A DNA stretch of 64,000 nt from NCBI GenBank assembly GCA_965153355.1, contig OZ231128.1, positions 35,092,001-35,156,000 of the forward strand, in the 5' to 3' direction. The first letter of the stretch is position 1, and each line of letters begins with the position of its first letter. This document shows, one piece after another, positions 1-8,910 of this stretch. Below the pieces are notes generated by a model. The model had not been told where the DNA came from, did not search any database, and saw only the letters and a list, made by a program, of their open reading frames with translations. The translations under genes and the position numbers were made by a program. This stretch comes from Flaccisagitta enflata (Eukaryota > Chaetognatha > Sagittoidea > Aphragmophora).

Positions 1-216
1 GTCCGTTATCGTTATCGCGTCGTTCCTACCTCATTGGCCGGATTCCTGGCGAGGGTTGCGCGGCGAAATGCGCGCGTATTCGCTTCTGCCGAGAGGGTGA
101 AGTCTTCGCCTTGCTGGGGGATACCAAAACTCATACAAGGACGTCCAAACACCGAAACAAGACAACGCCCCGGTGTCTTTATCTGCGAGCCTGCCTACCG
201 TCGTCGTCCAGTCTAA
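1..216 (+). CDS. Possible C-terminal end of a frame entering from the left
   Basis: Frame 1 is open from the first base of the window to TAA at 214-216, giving about 71 residues that are Arg-rich and contain a CWGIPKLIQGRPNTETRQRPGV-like stretch. No domain is recognised. It precedes the T/C-rich leader of the gypsy gag gene, so it could be the last part of another frame of the same element. It could equally be chance openness in GC-richer DNA. There is no ATG at its visible start, so only an upstream continuation could confirm it. Confidence 0.25.
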   Translation, partial: VRYRYRVVPTSLAGFLARVARRNARVFASAERVKSSPCWGIPKLIQGRPNTETRQRPGVFICEPAYRRRPV

Positions 217-651
217 TAATCTTGTTGTACTTCGTAAGACTAGTGATTTCCCGTGCAACACATCATGGGGTGTGCAGACTGCAAAAGTGTGGACGAGATT
301 CTTTTCTTAGATAATTACCTAGGGCTGCTCCGTTTGTCGTCGGTTAAGTCAAAACACGTATGATGAATATACAGCAATTCGATCCTGTTAATTACAACAC
401 CACTGCCAAGTCTCTGATTCCTTTTTTTTTGCGGCTAAATTTGGGAAGGCTCCGTTCTTTTGCCCCGTTGGTTATAAATTTTCGTTTCTCAATTACCGAT
501 GCGACTAAAATCTAATGCCGCCAAGTCAGCTCTAGGGACTCATTCATTAATTTCTCCGTTTCCCTGGTTGTTGCCGACAATTGCCGATTGATTTATCTCA
601 AGAGTATCCTTACATTTTAGTTGAAACTTGGTCCCAAGCTCAAATATAAAC
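217..651. other. Non-coding spacer with a TATA-like box
   Basis: No convincing frame is seen. A TATAAATT box lies at 473-480, about 180 bases before the small membrane-peptide start codon at 652. A diverged stretch near 554-578 (TCTCCGTTTCCCTGG...TTGCC) faintly resembles the module found upstream of the later genes. Confidence 0.35.
473..480 (+). promoter_or_regulatory. TATA-like box upstream of the small membrane ORF
   Basis: TATAAATT sits in a GC-mixed context after GCCCCGTTGGT. It is placed to drive transcription through the 652-819 frame and perhaps gag. This is motif evidence only. Confidence 0.3.
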
Positions 652-819
652 ATGGAGTTCATCATTGACATGCTAATTCTCGTCGTCCTGGTGGCTATCC
701 TGATTACCTTGAGGGACATTCTTCATTATACTCGTCTTACCGTCTTTAAATTGGCCACCAGAGAACCAGTCCCTTCAACTCCAAAGGGACCAAAAGCGCG
801 CAGAACGCTTAAATTTTGA
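652..819 (+). CDS. Small single-pass membrane peptide, 55 aa
   Basis: From ATG at 652 (context AAACATGG, close to an animal Kozak sequence) the frame codes for 55 residues. Residues 3 to about 21 form one strongly hydrophobic helix (IIDMLILVVLVAILITL). It is followed by a basic tail with Thr, Pro and Lys/Arg (PSTPKGPKARRTLKF). This is the layout of a small type III or tail-anchored membrane protein. The start 24 bases upstream is a TTG and is not preferred. The frame lies 870 bases before gag in the T/C-rich leader of the gypsy region. No family is recognised. If real, it would be an accessory membrane peptide of the element. The hydrophobic helix followed by a basic tail is the reason to take the short frame seriously. 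Confidence 0.4.
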   Translation: MEFIIDMLILVVLVAILITLRDILHYTRLTVFKLATREPVPSTPKGPKARRTLKF

Positions 820-1019
820 ATACAAATTTCGGTTTTGTAATCAAAGAGCTAAAGCTCCGAGAATTCGCGGATTAGGAATAAGAAAGTAATTAGCTTCCAT
901 GTTTTTAACTATCATCTTGCGTTGCCTTGAAAGAACACACTGATTTCTTCTTACCATGAAATGGTAATCGATTTTACACAAATCTGCTTTTACTCAAAAT
1001 CTCTCCTCTTTGGTTAGCA

Positions 1020-1052
1020 GGACCGCGCGCCGCTTGGCCGCACTTAGTCCAC
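1020..1052 (+). promoter_or_regulatory. Recurring CTTGG...CTTAG module, copy 1
   Basis: GGACC...GCCGCTTGGCCGCACTTAGTCC is one of eight related modules in the first 14.7 kb. The GGAC and GTCC ends could pair as a short stem. Its role is unknown; it could be a promoter, an RNA hairpin or a packaging signal. Confidence 0.4.
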
Positions 1053-1585
1053 TAACTTTAAGTCTCTTCTCTCAAAATCCGCGTTTTTTTTCTCTCTCTC
1101 TCTCCTCTTTTCTCTACTCTTTTACATTTTGAAATTTTGAAATAAAAAGAAGCTCCGAGTTTTGCGAAAATCGTTTTTTTTCCGGATCATCGTCTTTTTT
1201 TTTCGGGTGCCATCATTGCCTCTTTTAAGTACTAGTGATTGTGTCCGGTTCTTATCTCTAAATCTTATTTCACTTGCTGCCCGCATCCACTTGGCTGCAC
1301 TTAGGCATCAAGTGCTCTTCCTCTCGTTCATCAGTCCCTTCGCCCGCCGTTTTCATTTCTCTACTCATAATTTTTGTTCACTCTTCGCCCGCACCCACCC
1401 GTCCGCAACCTGAAATAAGTGTACCCCCCCTCAAATCTTCCTCTCATCGCCGTGGTTGCGTCGTCGTTGTCGTTGTCGCCGTTGTCGTTAGTTTAACAAC
1501 ACGAGCGTGCCACATTTGCCTACCAAAATTTCCGACCATTCATCATCCATATTAAAATTTTTATCATAGTTTTTTTTTGGCTCAC

Positions 1586-1619
1586 TGGACCGCTGCCGCT
1601 TGGTTGCACTTAGTCCACG
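1586..1619 (+). promoter_or_regulatory. Recurring CTTGG...CTTAG module, copy 2, before gag
   Basis: This near-duplicate of the 1020 copy (TGGACCGCTGCCGCTTGG, then TTGCACTTAGTCCA) follows a run of nine T and lies about 75 bases before the gag start codon. The TGGAC/GTCCA ends could form a five-pair stem. Confidence 0.45.
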
Positions 1620-1691
1620 CCTTCTCCCGATTCCTAAGTCCTGGGCGCTGCCTTAGATCTGCTTTCGATACTTCAACTTCCTACACCAATC

Positions 1692-3260
1692 ATGGAGCAC
1701 AAATTTGTCGATATAAAGCCCTTTTCCTATGAAAGCGGCCAAGACGTAACCATCTTCCTGAAAAGGTATGAGAGGTCTGTTGATGCGCATTTGGCCGCTG
1801 ACGCTACTGCCGCTCAAAAGAAATCTGCCTACCTACGGATTCTGCCAACTAAACTTGATGATTTCTCTTTAACGCTGTATGAGTCCTCTGAGAATAATGA
1901 CGATTGGGAAGCTCTCAAAGCGGAATTCATACAGAAATTTACGGACCCCTCAAAGGCACAAACATTCAAGTCTAAGCTTGATTTCATCAAATGGGATGGT
2001 GAGTCCCCACTGTCAATTTATGAAAATAGGATCATTTCTGCCACCCGCCAATACGATCCTGATGTCGTTGCCAACGAGGATTTGTTTAATCGTGAGGTGT
2101 TCAAACGGTTCATCGCTGGTCTGCCTCCCGATTATCAGCACTATGTTGATGCTGGGATGCCCGTGAGGTCTACTGACGTCACCATGGCCCGCGAACGCGC
2201 GGAAAAGTTTAAAGACATCCTGTCTCGCAACAACGGCACTTCGCCGTACACTGGTCTGTTAAATTCTAAACTGCCTCTATCTGCTGCCTTAGCTGTCCCT
2301 CCCGTTCTGGCTGCTTTCAAGAACCCCGTGGTTGATAATCTCACCGATCAAATCAGTGCTCTATCGCTCGCGCACAAAGAGTCTCTTGCCATGCAGAAAG
2401 AGACAAACAAGTCTATCAATAGCTTAATCGAACATCTTTCAACCCAATCTGGGACCGAGCGCCGCTCTCGCGCTTACTCTCCTGGCGGTCGAAGTAACTT
2501 CACGCCTGCATATGGCCAACGGTCCCCTCATGGTTCGCCGTACCGTTCGCCAAATCGTTACGGTCAGGATTTCAATCGCCGGCCTCCCTCCTTTGATCGC
2601 AATTACCCTCCGCAGCAGCCTTATCCCTCTCATAATTCTCAAAACCACAATCAGCCGTATCACCCCAGCCCGTCTTATCAACCCAATCAGCCGGTCAGTC
2701 CTCATCGTCCTTATCAGCAAGGTGGACAACACTATCATCAAAACAATCCTCCTTATCAACAAAGCGGACAGCCCTATCAGCAATCTCATCATCAGAGCAA
2801 TCAACACTCTTACCAAAACCAGCAGTATCGGCCTAGTTCGCAGTCTTATCAACAAGGCAATCAGCACTACCGACAAGATGGCCAAAATTCTTCAAATCAT
2901 CAAACCGGCCGCCCTTATCAGCCTAACCAATTCCGCAATCAACATCAACAAGGCCAACAGCAGCCGCAGCAGCCGCCGCCGCAACAGCCGCCGCCGCCGC
3001 CGCGCTCCGGCAGCAGCTCTCGTAGCTTGGGTGCTTCTGGCCAAATGCAAAATCGCGGGTCCTCTCAAAACTTCAATGGATTTGGCCCGATGCCTGAGCC
3101 TAGTGGGCCTCCTTACTACAACAACATCGATCATAACATAACTACGCCAATGCTCCCTCCAAAGTCTGTCTCTTTTAACATGCCTGCTGATGAAAACCAC
3201 TCTGCTCACTATGCCCAACAGTGTGAGCCACCAATTTTCGCTCATCATGAGGATTTTTAA
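1692..3260 (+). CDS. gag: Ty3/gypsy-type Gag polyprotein
   Basis: 522 residues from ATG at 1692 (AATCATGG). Residues 1 to about 190 read as a retrotransposon capsid: a helical region with the FxK/YE..W..L...F..KF..P pattern, then SIYENR and FIAGLPPDYQHYV, as in Ty3/gypsy Gag proteins. Capsid self-assembly around the element RNA in the cytoplasm is the expected role. From about residue 255 the protein is dominated by Gln, Tyr, His, Pro, Asn and Ser (repeated YQQ, GQ and PYQ units, then poly-Gln/Pro), with no CCHC zinc knuckle. The frame ends at TAA 3258-3260. Pol overlaps by about ten bases in the -1 frame. The capsid assignment is from pattern recognition and the nucleic-acid role of the tail is inference. 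Confidence 0.85.
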   Translation: MEHKFVDIKPFSYESGQDVTIFLKRYERSVDAHLAADATAAQKKSAYLRILPTKLDDFSLTLYESSENNDDWEALKAEFIQKFTDPSKAQTFKSKLDFIKWDGESPLSIYENRIISATRQYDPDVVANEDLFNREVFKRFIAGLPPDYQHYVDAGMPVRSTDVTMARERAEKFKDILSRNNGTSPYTGLLNSKLPLSAALAVPPVLAAFKNPVVDNLTDQISALSLAHKESLAMQKETNKSINSLIEHLSTQSGTERRSRAYSPGGRSNFTPAYGQRSPHGSPYRSPNRYGQDFNRRPPSFDRNYPPQQPYPSHNSQNHNQPYHPSPSYQPNQPVSPHRPYQQGGQHYHQNNPPYQQSGQPYQQSHHQSNQHSYQNQQYRPSSQSYQQGNQHYRQDGQNSSNHQTGRPYQPNQFRNQHQQGQQQPQQPPPQQPPPPPRSGSSSRSLGASGQMQNRGSSQNFNGFGPMPEPSGPPYYNNIDHNITTPMLPPKSVSFNMPADENHSAHYAQQCEPPIFAHHEDF

Positions 3261-3262
3261 AT
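3251..3262 (+). promoter_or_regulatory. Gag-Pol -1 frameshift window
   Basis: Gag reads GAT TTT TAA. The pol frame opens after its own TGA at 3248-3250 and reads GGA TTT TTA AAT. Pol therefore lies in the -1 frame, and a shift must occur on the five-T run just before the Gag stop. It does not form a canonical X XXY YYZ heptamer, because the zero-frame A-site codon is the stop. P-site slippage of TTT at a stalled stop is the simplest model. Confidence 0.55.
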
Positions 3263-6200
3263 GCAGACACCTCCGAGAGTCGGGAGCGTGTCGGCGAAAC
3301 TCAACCTAAGGCTCAACTTAGTCAGGAACCAAAACCAGATATTTATGCAGAAATTCAAGTCTCCATTGGTGATCGAACAGTCTGTGCTCTCGTCGATACT
3401 GGCTGCTCCACCTGCCTAATCTCTGAGATGGAAGTACAGAGATGTCCCTTCTTGCAAAAATGTAAATTTTCACCCCAAACTGATGTTGGGCACTCAATCA
3501 ATGGAAATGATGTTGTCACCATTGGACTGATCGAGTTGCCATTCAACATTTCTGGTCAACACTTCGTGGTCAACTGTAGAATTATGCGTGGTCTCGTCCG
3601 TCCAATTGTTATTGGTTGGGATTTTCTGTGCAACAGGAAAGCTATCATAAATCTGGAATCAAATAATCTCACTATCAAAGGCGTCTCCACTCCCTTCCTT
3701 TTAAGAGAGAAGCCGCCGCATCCTCCTCATCTTTCAGCCTTTGAACCAGTGGTCATCCCTCCATTCTCTCGCATGCCTATAAAAGCCTACATTCACGCTG
3801 ACTTAGCCTATCTTCAAAGGTCCGGCTCTTCAACAATTCTGTCTCAGCCTTTTATTGACTATTGTCCAGCAGAGGGTGTCTTAGTTGGATCATCTCTATC
3901 CTCTATGGATCAAGGTATCACATACTGTGAGGTCCTCAACACTCTCCCTACGCCAGCAGTCATTCCAGCCGAGACACTCTTAGCCACTTTTGAGTTCTGC
4001 GGTTCCCAGCTTGAGGAACCATTCTGCGTGTTTGAAGCGATCGATAAGATCCCCCTTCCAGAGCAAACTGAAATTCCTGCTGACTCATTCTGCCTATACT
4101 CCGACTCCCAATTCTGCGCTGCCAAAGGAAAAAGATCCATTCCTCGGGTCGTGAAAGCTCCGGATCCTGATGATGCAACCAGACCATTGATATTGGACCT
4201 CTCCGATGCTAAGATTCCTCCTGGAGAAGATCCTGCCGAACTGGAGCATCTTCTCAAAGTGAAGCACGAAAAAGCCTTCTCGAAGACTAAAAGTGATCTA
4301 GGTGAGGCCACCCTGCTTAAGCATTTCTGTCGCATCAAACCAGGTCCTCCCATCAACGTTCCCCAGTACCGCACAACACCTCAGATCGCCGAAATCATTG
4401 AACGCCAAGTGGACCAGATGCATCGTGATGGTATTGTTGAGCCCAGCGACAGTCCTTATAACTTTCCAGTGCTTATGGTGCCGGAAAAAAGTGGTGAGCT
4501 TTCGAGATTTGTTGTTGACCTAAGACGGCTCAATGCCATGTCTGAACGTATACACTTCCCAATGCCTCACATCGGAGACTGTCTACATCGGGTCAAAGGC
4601 TCCATTTTCTCTCAGGCCGATCTCTCATCGGGGTTCCATCAAATCCCCATCGCTCGCTGTGATCGTAAGTTTTATGCGTTTAGTACCCCCACGCGGCACT
4701 GGCAAATGGCCAGATGCCCGCAGGGGGAAATAAACGCTACTTCCTCCATGAATGCCTTAATGCAGATCACTTTTCGTAACTTCGACCCTCGCTTCCTGAT
4801 TACTTTCCTTGACGACATATTGATGGCGTCGGAAACATACCGTGATCATCTCCATCTACTCGACGAGGTCCTCTCTGCTCTAGAGAGGGCCGGATTGAAG
4901 TTAAATCCTGAGAAGTCAAAGTTTTGTCAAACGGAAGTCGTTGTTCTTGGATTCCTCCTCTCGGCTAGCGGTTTGAAGCCTGACCCGCACAACATCTCTA
5001 AAATACTCAGTTGGCCAGTGCCTAAGAACCTGACGGAAACTAGAGGTTTCCTTGGACTAGTCTCCTTCTATCGTCAATTCATTGAGTCTTACTCGCATAT
5101 CGCCGCTCCTCTAACGGACTTGTCCAAGAAGGACGTCCCCTTCCATTGGTCCCCTGAATGTCAAGCTGCTTTTGACAAACTTGTTGGCTCAGTCACTTCT
5201 GATTCCGTCATTGCAGTTCCAGACTTCAACAAGGAGTTCATTCTCAAAACCGATGCGAGCCTTCTTGCCATTGGCTGTGTCCTTCAGCAAATCCATGATG
5301 ACTTGACGCGCGTTATCTGCTTTGATTCGAAGAAGTTAACCAACCGCCAAACCACTTGGGTGGTCTTCGACAGGGAATTCTTTTCTCTTTACAATTGGGT
5401 AAAAACTTATCGTCATTTCTTGGCCAGCTCCCATTTTGTCGCCATTGTGGACCACAAACCTCTTCTCTCCATCAAGAAACCTGATCCAAACACAGATGAC
5501 CCAAATGGAAGGAGAAACCGTTGGAAAATTTTCCTGGCTAGCTTCCACTACACACTCGTCTATGTCCCTGGCGCCAAACTCTCTGATGCTGATGCCATGA
5601 GTCGTCGTCCTATGGAGGATGAAGATGACGTCGAAGTCCCTGATGGCCTAGATGACCATTTTGCCAACTTCTTCTGCTCAATGGCACTTGAGGACCAAAA
5701 CTGGGACCGACAGGAGTTCATTGATCTCACTACAGCTGCCGATGATCGGAATCTCTACTGCCTGGGTGCATTAGACATCACTGAAGCTCCTCTAGTCTCA
5801 ATCTTCTGTGAGGAAGAGAAGGAAGAAAGACTTGTGGCGGAACAGAGGAACGACCCCACCATCCTTTCTGTCATTGAACAAAAACTCAAACACAGGCGTC
5901 TCAGACCAGACGAGGGTGCGATCAATGATCCTTGGTATGCCAAGCATTATCCTCATCTAAGACTCAAAAAAGGTGTCCTTTACCGCGCTGCAAAAACTGA
6001 TGACTTCCAAGGCACGATTCTCCAAGCAATTGTCCCGCCTACAATGGTGCAAGAGGTCCTTCATAGCCTACACGGTGGTCCCCTCGTCGGTCATCCTTCA
6101 AAAGACAAAATGATCCGCATGGTCAAAAACTATGCCATCTGGCCTTCCTTTTGGAGCGACATCGAGAAGTTCGTATCAAATTGTCGGGAGTGCCAATGCC

Positions 6201-7435
6201 TGCGTGAACCCAACCCTCCTAACAAGGCTCCTATGATCTCCATCAAGGCCTCCAGACCATTTCAACGTGTGATGGCAGACGTACTCAAACTGCCTACCTC
6301 TCGCAAGGGTTACTGTTATGTCATCGTAATTATCGACTTATTTTCTAAATGGGTCGAACTCTACCCTTCTCGCTCCAAGACCGCTACTGCCATCGTTGAC
6401 TGCCTCACGGATTTCTCTCTACGCCATGGGCCACCTGAGTCATTCAGTAGTGATAATGGAGGAGAGTTTCAAAATGATATCATCAACGCTCTCTGCCAAT
6501 ATCTCAAGATCAAGAAGTCCTCCAGCACACCCTACCACCCCCAATCTCAAGGGGTGGTGGAAAACAAAAATCGTCAGATTATCACGGAACTTACAAAACG
6601 CATCCTAGAAACCAAGGCAGATTGGCCTGACCTGCTTAAATTCCTACAGTATGCCTTTAACACAACTGTACACGCCACCACTGGCCAGACTCCTTACTTC
6701 GTTCTCTATGGCTTTCAACCAACCCTTCCAATTGATGGCATTCTACCATCTCCTGAAGCCAAACTCTCAGTAAGGGACTATGTCAATTCCTACAGCAATA
6801 AACAAACTGAGGCCATTCAGCAGGTCCAAGAGCAAATGAAGAAGGAGCAAGAAAGACAGAAGACAAACTACGACAAACAGGCCAAGTATGTCCCCTACAA
6901 AAGCGGCGATGATGTATGGGAATTTCAGCCACGCAATGTCCCTCTGAAACTCACTCCTAACTGGGACGGGCCCTCAACCGTGGTCGAAGTTATTCAGAGG
7001 CCTGATGAGGCCAGTGTCAACTACACCTGTCAGGACCAGCATGGTATCTCGCGCACGAAACACCACAATCATCTTAAACCTTACACTGTTCCTACTGCGC
7101 CTTCAAACCAACAGATTACTACCTCTCATACTCCTCTTCCTGCTCCTCTTCCTCCTGCTCCTCTTCCTCTCGCTCCTCCCGCGGTTTCGCATGGCAATAT
7201 TCAATCGGCTGATCAGGGCCCTGGTCCTACAATTACGGGGGCAAATGCGCGGAAATCTATCCTACGCTCTTCCGCTTCCGCGTCTGTTGTGCCTAAATCT
7301 GTCCTGCCTGTAGACCCTAGCAATGAAATAATGACTAGATCAAAATCTAAAGCCTTTTTGCTTGGTTCATTGTTGTCGTACGATCGCCCGTCTACAGCTC
7401 CAGCGACCCAACGACACCAGTCATTCAACCGTTAG
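3251..7435 (+). CDS. pol: Ty3/gypsy Pol polyprotein (PR-RT-RNaseH-IN)
   Basis: The pol frame opens at 3251 by frameshift; the first in-frame ATG is at 3428, after the protease active site, so that ATG cannot be the true start. The order is typical of Ty3/gypsy. The aspartic protease motif LVDTGCS is at about 3389-3409. In reverse transcriptase, SQADLSSGFHQ has Asp398 and FLDD has Asp462 and Asp463 (numbered from 3428). RNase H has TDAS with Asp609, then DREFF, VDHKPL and SDADAMSRR. Integrase has an HHCC finger ending CRECQC and a DDE triad of Asp951, Asp1009 and Glu1045, with exactly 35 residues between the last two. A GPY/F-like module (WDGPSTVVEV) follows, then a Pro/Ser tail. No chromodomain is seen. 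The catalytic sites look intact, though the usual Tyr of YxDD is Phe. The frame is about 1,395 residues long. Confidence 0.9.
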   Translation, partial: GFLNADTSESRERVGETQPKAQLSQEPKPDIYAEIQVSIGDRTVCALVDTGCSTCLISEMEVQRCPFLQKCKFSPQTDVGHSINGNDVVTIGLIELPFNISGQHFVVNCRIMRGLVRPIVIGWDFLCNRKAIINLESNNLTIKGVSTPFLLREKPPHPPHLSAFEPVVIPPFSRMPIKAYIHADLAYLQRSGSSTILSQPFIDYCPAEGVLVGSSLSSMDQGITYCEVLNTLPTPAVIPAETLLATFEFCGSQLEEPFCVFEAIDKIPLPEQTEIPADSFCLYSDSQFCAAKGKRSIPRVVKAPDPDDATRPLILDLSDAKIPPGEDPAELEHLLKVKHEKAFSKTKSDLGEATLLKHFCRIKPGPPINVPQYRTTPQIAEIIERQVDQMHRDGIVEPSDSPYNFPVLMVPEKSGELSRFVVDLRRLNAMSERIHFPMPHIGDCLHRVKGSIFSQADLSSGFHQIPIARCDRKFYAFSTPTRHWQMARCPQGEINATSSMNALMQITFRNFDPRFLITFLDDILMASETYRDHLHLLDEVLSALERAGLKLNPEKSKFCQTEVVVLGFLLSASGLKPDPHNISKILSWPVPKNLTETRGFLGLVSFYRQFIESYSHIAAPLTDLSKKDVPFHWSPECQAAFDKLVGSVTSDSVIAVPDFNKEFILKTDASLLAIGCVLQQIHDDLTRVICFDSKKLTNRQTTWVVFDREFFSLYNWVKTYRHFLASSHFVAIVDHKPLLSIKKPDPNTDDPNGRRNRWKIFLASFHYTLVYVPGAKLSDADAMSRRPMEDEDDVEVPDGLDDHFANFFCSMALEDQNWDRQEFIDLTTAADDRNLYCLGALDITEAPLVSIFCEEEKEERLVAEQRNDPTILSVIEQKLKHRRLRPDEGAINDPWYAKHYPHLRLKKGVLYRAAKTDDFQGTILQAIVPPTMVQEVLHSLHGGPLVGHPSKDKMIRMVKNYAIWPSFWSDIEKFVSNCRECQCLREPNPPNKAPMISIKASRPFQRVMADVLKLPTSRKGYCYVIVIIDLFSKWVELYPSRSKTATAIVDCLTDFSLRHGPPESFSSDNGGEFQNDIINALCQYLKIKKSSSTPYHPQSQGVVENKNRQIITELTKRILETKADWPDLLKFLQYAFNTTVHATTGQTPYFVLYGFQPTLPIDGILPSPEAKLSVRDYVNSYSNKQTEAIQQVQEQMKKEQERQKTNYDKQAKYVPYKSGDDVWEFQPRNVPLKLTPNWDGPSTVVEVIQRPDEASVNYTCQDQHGISRTKHHNHLKPYTVPTAPSNQQITTSHTPLPAPLPPAPLPLAPPAVSHGNIQSADQGPGPTITGANARKSILRSSASASVVPKSVLPVDPSNEIMTRSKSKAFLLGSLLSYDRPSTAPATQRHQSFNR

Positions 7436-7914
7436 ACGCTGACCATCCAAATCCCCCACCTCCTACGCCTGCCTCCGAAACAACTCTAGATATTACTGTT
7501 CTTCCTCATTCTCACCTGGCAACGCCACCCGCATCTAGACCTATTCTTTCGCTACCATCTCTTTCTCCCACCCCCCACTCCTCACTATTATTCCCTCCGG
7601 ACAATTCAGCAACCAGTCATTTGCGTATTTCGCCTCAGACAATCACTAGTACAAATCCGCACATTTTTACTCAAATGCCTAGACCTGATCTATCAGTCCA
7701 AACTGACCAGGAAGCCTTATACCCTGATTCTAATTTTGATGAAAATGAAACTTTAGCCGATTTTGCTCAAAATGCCCAGCCGGGCACTTCTCAGGCTATT
7801 CATAGCACAGTAATCCTTATCGATGATCCGAATCTGTCCCCTCGTTCCGATGGTGGCGAAATTCTTCGACTTTTTTCCAAACAACTTCCGGAAGAGAAAA
7901 GTGGCTGGACCTGA
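7351..7914 (+). pseudogene. Frame-shifted continuation or third frame after Pol, part 1
   Basis: Frame 1 is open from 7351 to TGA at 7912-7914 and overlaps the last 85 bases of pol. Its product is Pro/Ser/Thr-rich, then acidic (PNPPPPTPASE ... NFDENETLADF), which matches the composition of the Pol tail better than random sequence. There is no ATG before 7675, which suggests the frame is reached by a frameshift or is separated from pol by an indel. The next frame (7823-8191) overlaps it, and a run of six T near 7869-7876 is a likely slippage or indel point. No domain is recognised. It could be the distal Pol tail or the remains of a separate third gene. Confidence 0.4.
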
Positions 7915-8191
7915 TTCAACTGAGAAGCCAGCGAAGCAAAAGCCTAAAAAGGGCAAATCATCAAAACGGAAGGCGCCCACAACTTCGATGGTAAACATTT
8001 GCAATAAGATTAACACTTGCGCCATTCAAGCTCAAGCAGACGCCGATGAAACGGGTTTCGAATCTGACATGTTCCAGTCACTAGAAGTGGCAACACCCTA
8101 TGTTCCAAGGGAGGAAAGTGATGATCGAGAAGAAACTTCGTTTGACGATGATGATGACGGGTTTTGTCCCAAAGCTAGCACGCCGAAATAG
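7823..8191 (+). CDS. Acidic/basic tail frame after Pol, part 2
   Basis: Frame 2 is open for 122 codons from ATG 7823 to TAG 8189-8191. From the T-run at about 7870 it has a Lys-rich cluster (KPAKQKPKKGKSSKRK, a possible nuclear localisation signal) followed by an acidic end (EESDDREETSFDDDDDG). The strongly biased composition looks coding. The part before 7870 overlaps the previous frame and looks less coding, so the real product probably enters from frame 1 at the T-run. No domain is known. It is likely a structural or nuclear-targeting tail of the gypsy polyprotein. Confidence 0.35.
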   Translation: MIRICPLVPMVAKFFDFFPNNFRKRKVAGPDSTEKPAKQKPKKGKSSKRKAPTTSMVNICNKINTCAIQAQADADETGFESDMFQSLEVATPYVPREESDDREETSFDDDDDGFCPKASTPK

Positions 8192-8377
8192 TGTCGTTCT
8201 TCACATCTGCTGTCTTTGTATTGGTTTTAACACTTGAATTTTATCGGCCAAAGGGATACCAATTTTATCGGCAACAAATTGCAATTGAATTCACTCTGAG
8301 ACATGTTGTTTCCCTTTGAACAGGCTGAAGGATAAATTACTTGATGAAATTCGTGCAGATTAGACTCGTTTTTTTCG

Positions 8378-8393
8378 GTCGCGTCTACGCGAC
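8378..8393. repeat. GTCGCG..CGCGAC palindromic tip
   Basis: GTCGCGTCTACGCGAC differs by two central bases from the palindromic tip of the repeat family that is dispersed through the rest of the window. It is the only such tip seen in the first 15 kb. Confidence 0.5.
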
Positions 8394-8558
8394 AGAATCA
8401 TAACCGTCGTGGACCGCGTAAAATCTTTTCTCATCGCCGCATTAAATTAAAACGGATCAACATGAAAATTTCGAGTCTGCCAAAAATATTCTATGATGGC
8501 TAAATTTACTACGTTCCCACTCTTCTCATCGTCGGTCATTACAATAATTAATTCATAG

Positions 8559-8565
8559 TATAAAA
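8559..8565 (+). promoter_or_regulatory. TATA box upstream of the exonuclease gene
   Basis: TATAAAA in the context CATAGTATAAAACGCCGAC, about 600 bases before the ATG at 9158. A start about 30 bases downstream would give a leader carrying both copies of the recurring module. Confidence 0.45.
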
Positions 8566-8910
8566 CGCCGACTAGAGGAATTTCGGACTTGAGTGTAACA
8601 AACGGTTGCAGGAGTTGACTGTCAGAAATAAATCGTCGATAAAATAAGGACGTAGTTGTGTCAAACCCATCTTCCTCTGCCTCTAATTGTCATAAAGTGA
8701 TAACATCTCTGTGATAATCGAAATTGATAGTCTTAACGTGATATCTTTCATACTATTGCCGCCAACTCTCCATTCTTTTCATCATTTTCCTCATCATCCA
8801 TTTTCCTCCATTCCTTTCTCATCATCTATTTTCCTTCCCGACTTTCGTTGCTAATCCATAAACCATAGTCAATACTTTTTTTTCTCTCCCCTGTTTTTTT
8901 TTCTGTCCTT

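Larger units (their letters stand above)
820..1691. other. T/C-rich leader upstream of gag with three repeated modules
   Basis: The spacer carries T-tracts and three copies of a short module. Copies at 1020-1052 and 1586-1619 share GCCGCTTGG..GCACTTAGTCCAC and are bounded by a GGAC/GTCC inverted repeat. A shorter copy is at 1288-1307 (CACTTGGCTGCACTTAGG). The frames at 1162-1555 are Ser/Phe/Leu-rich products of pyrimidine-rich DNA and are not credible genes. No LTR end or tRNA primer-binding site was identified, so the left end of the element probably lies outside the window. Confidence 0.5.

Noticed and set aside
2439-3248. Long antisense and +1 frames inside gag
   Set aside because: They are shadows of the biased Gln/Pro-rich gag tail. 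Gag itself has the capsid pattern.
8200-8800. An LTR at 8.2-8.8 kb (TATA then AATAAA order)
   Set aside because: No second copy occurs in 1-1691 or elsewhere in the window, and no TG...CA ends with target duplication could be found.
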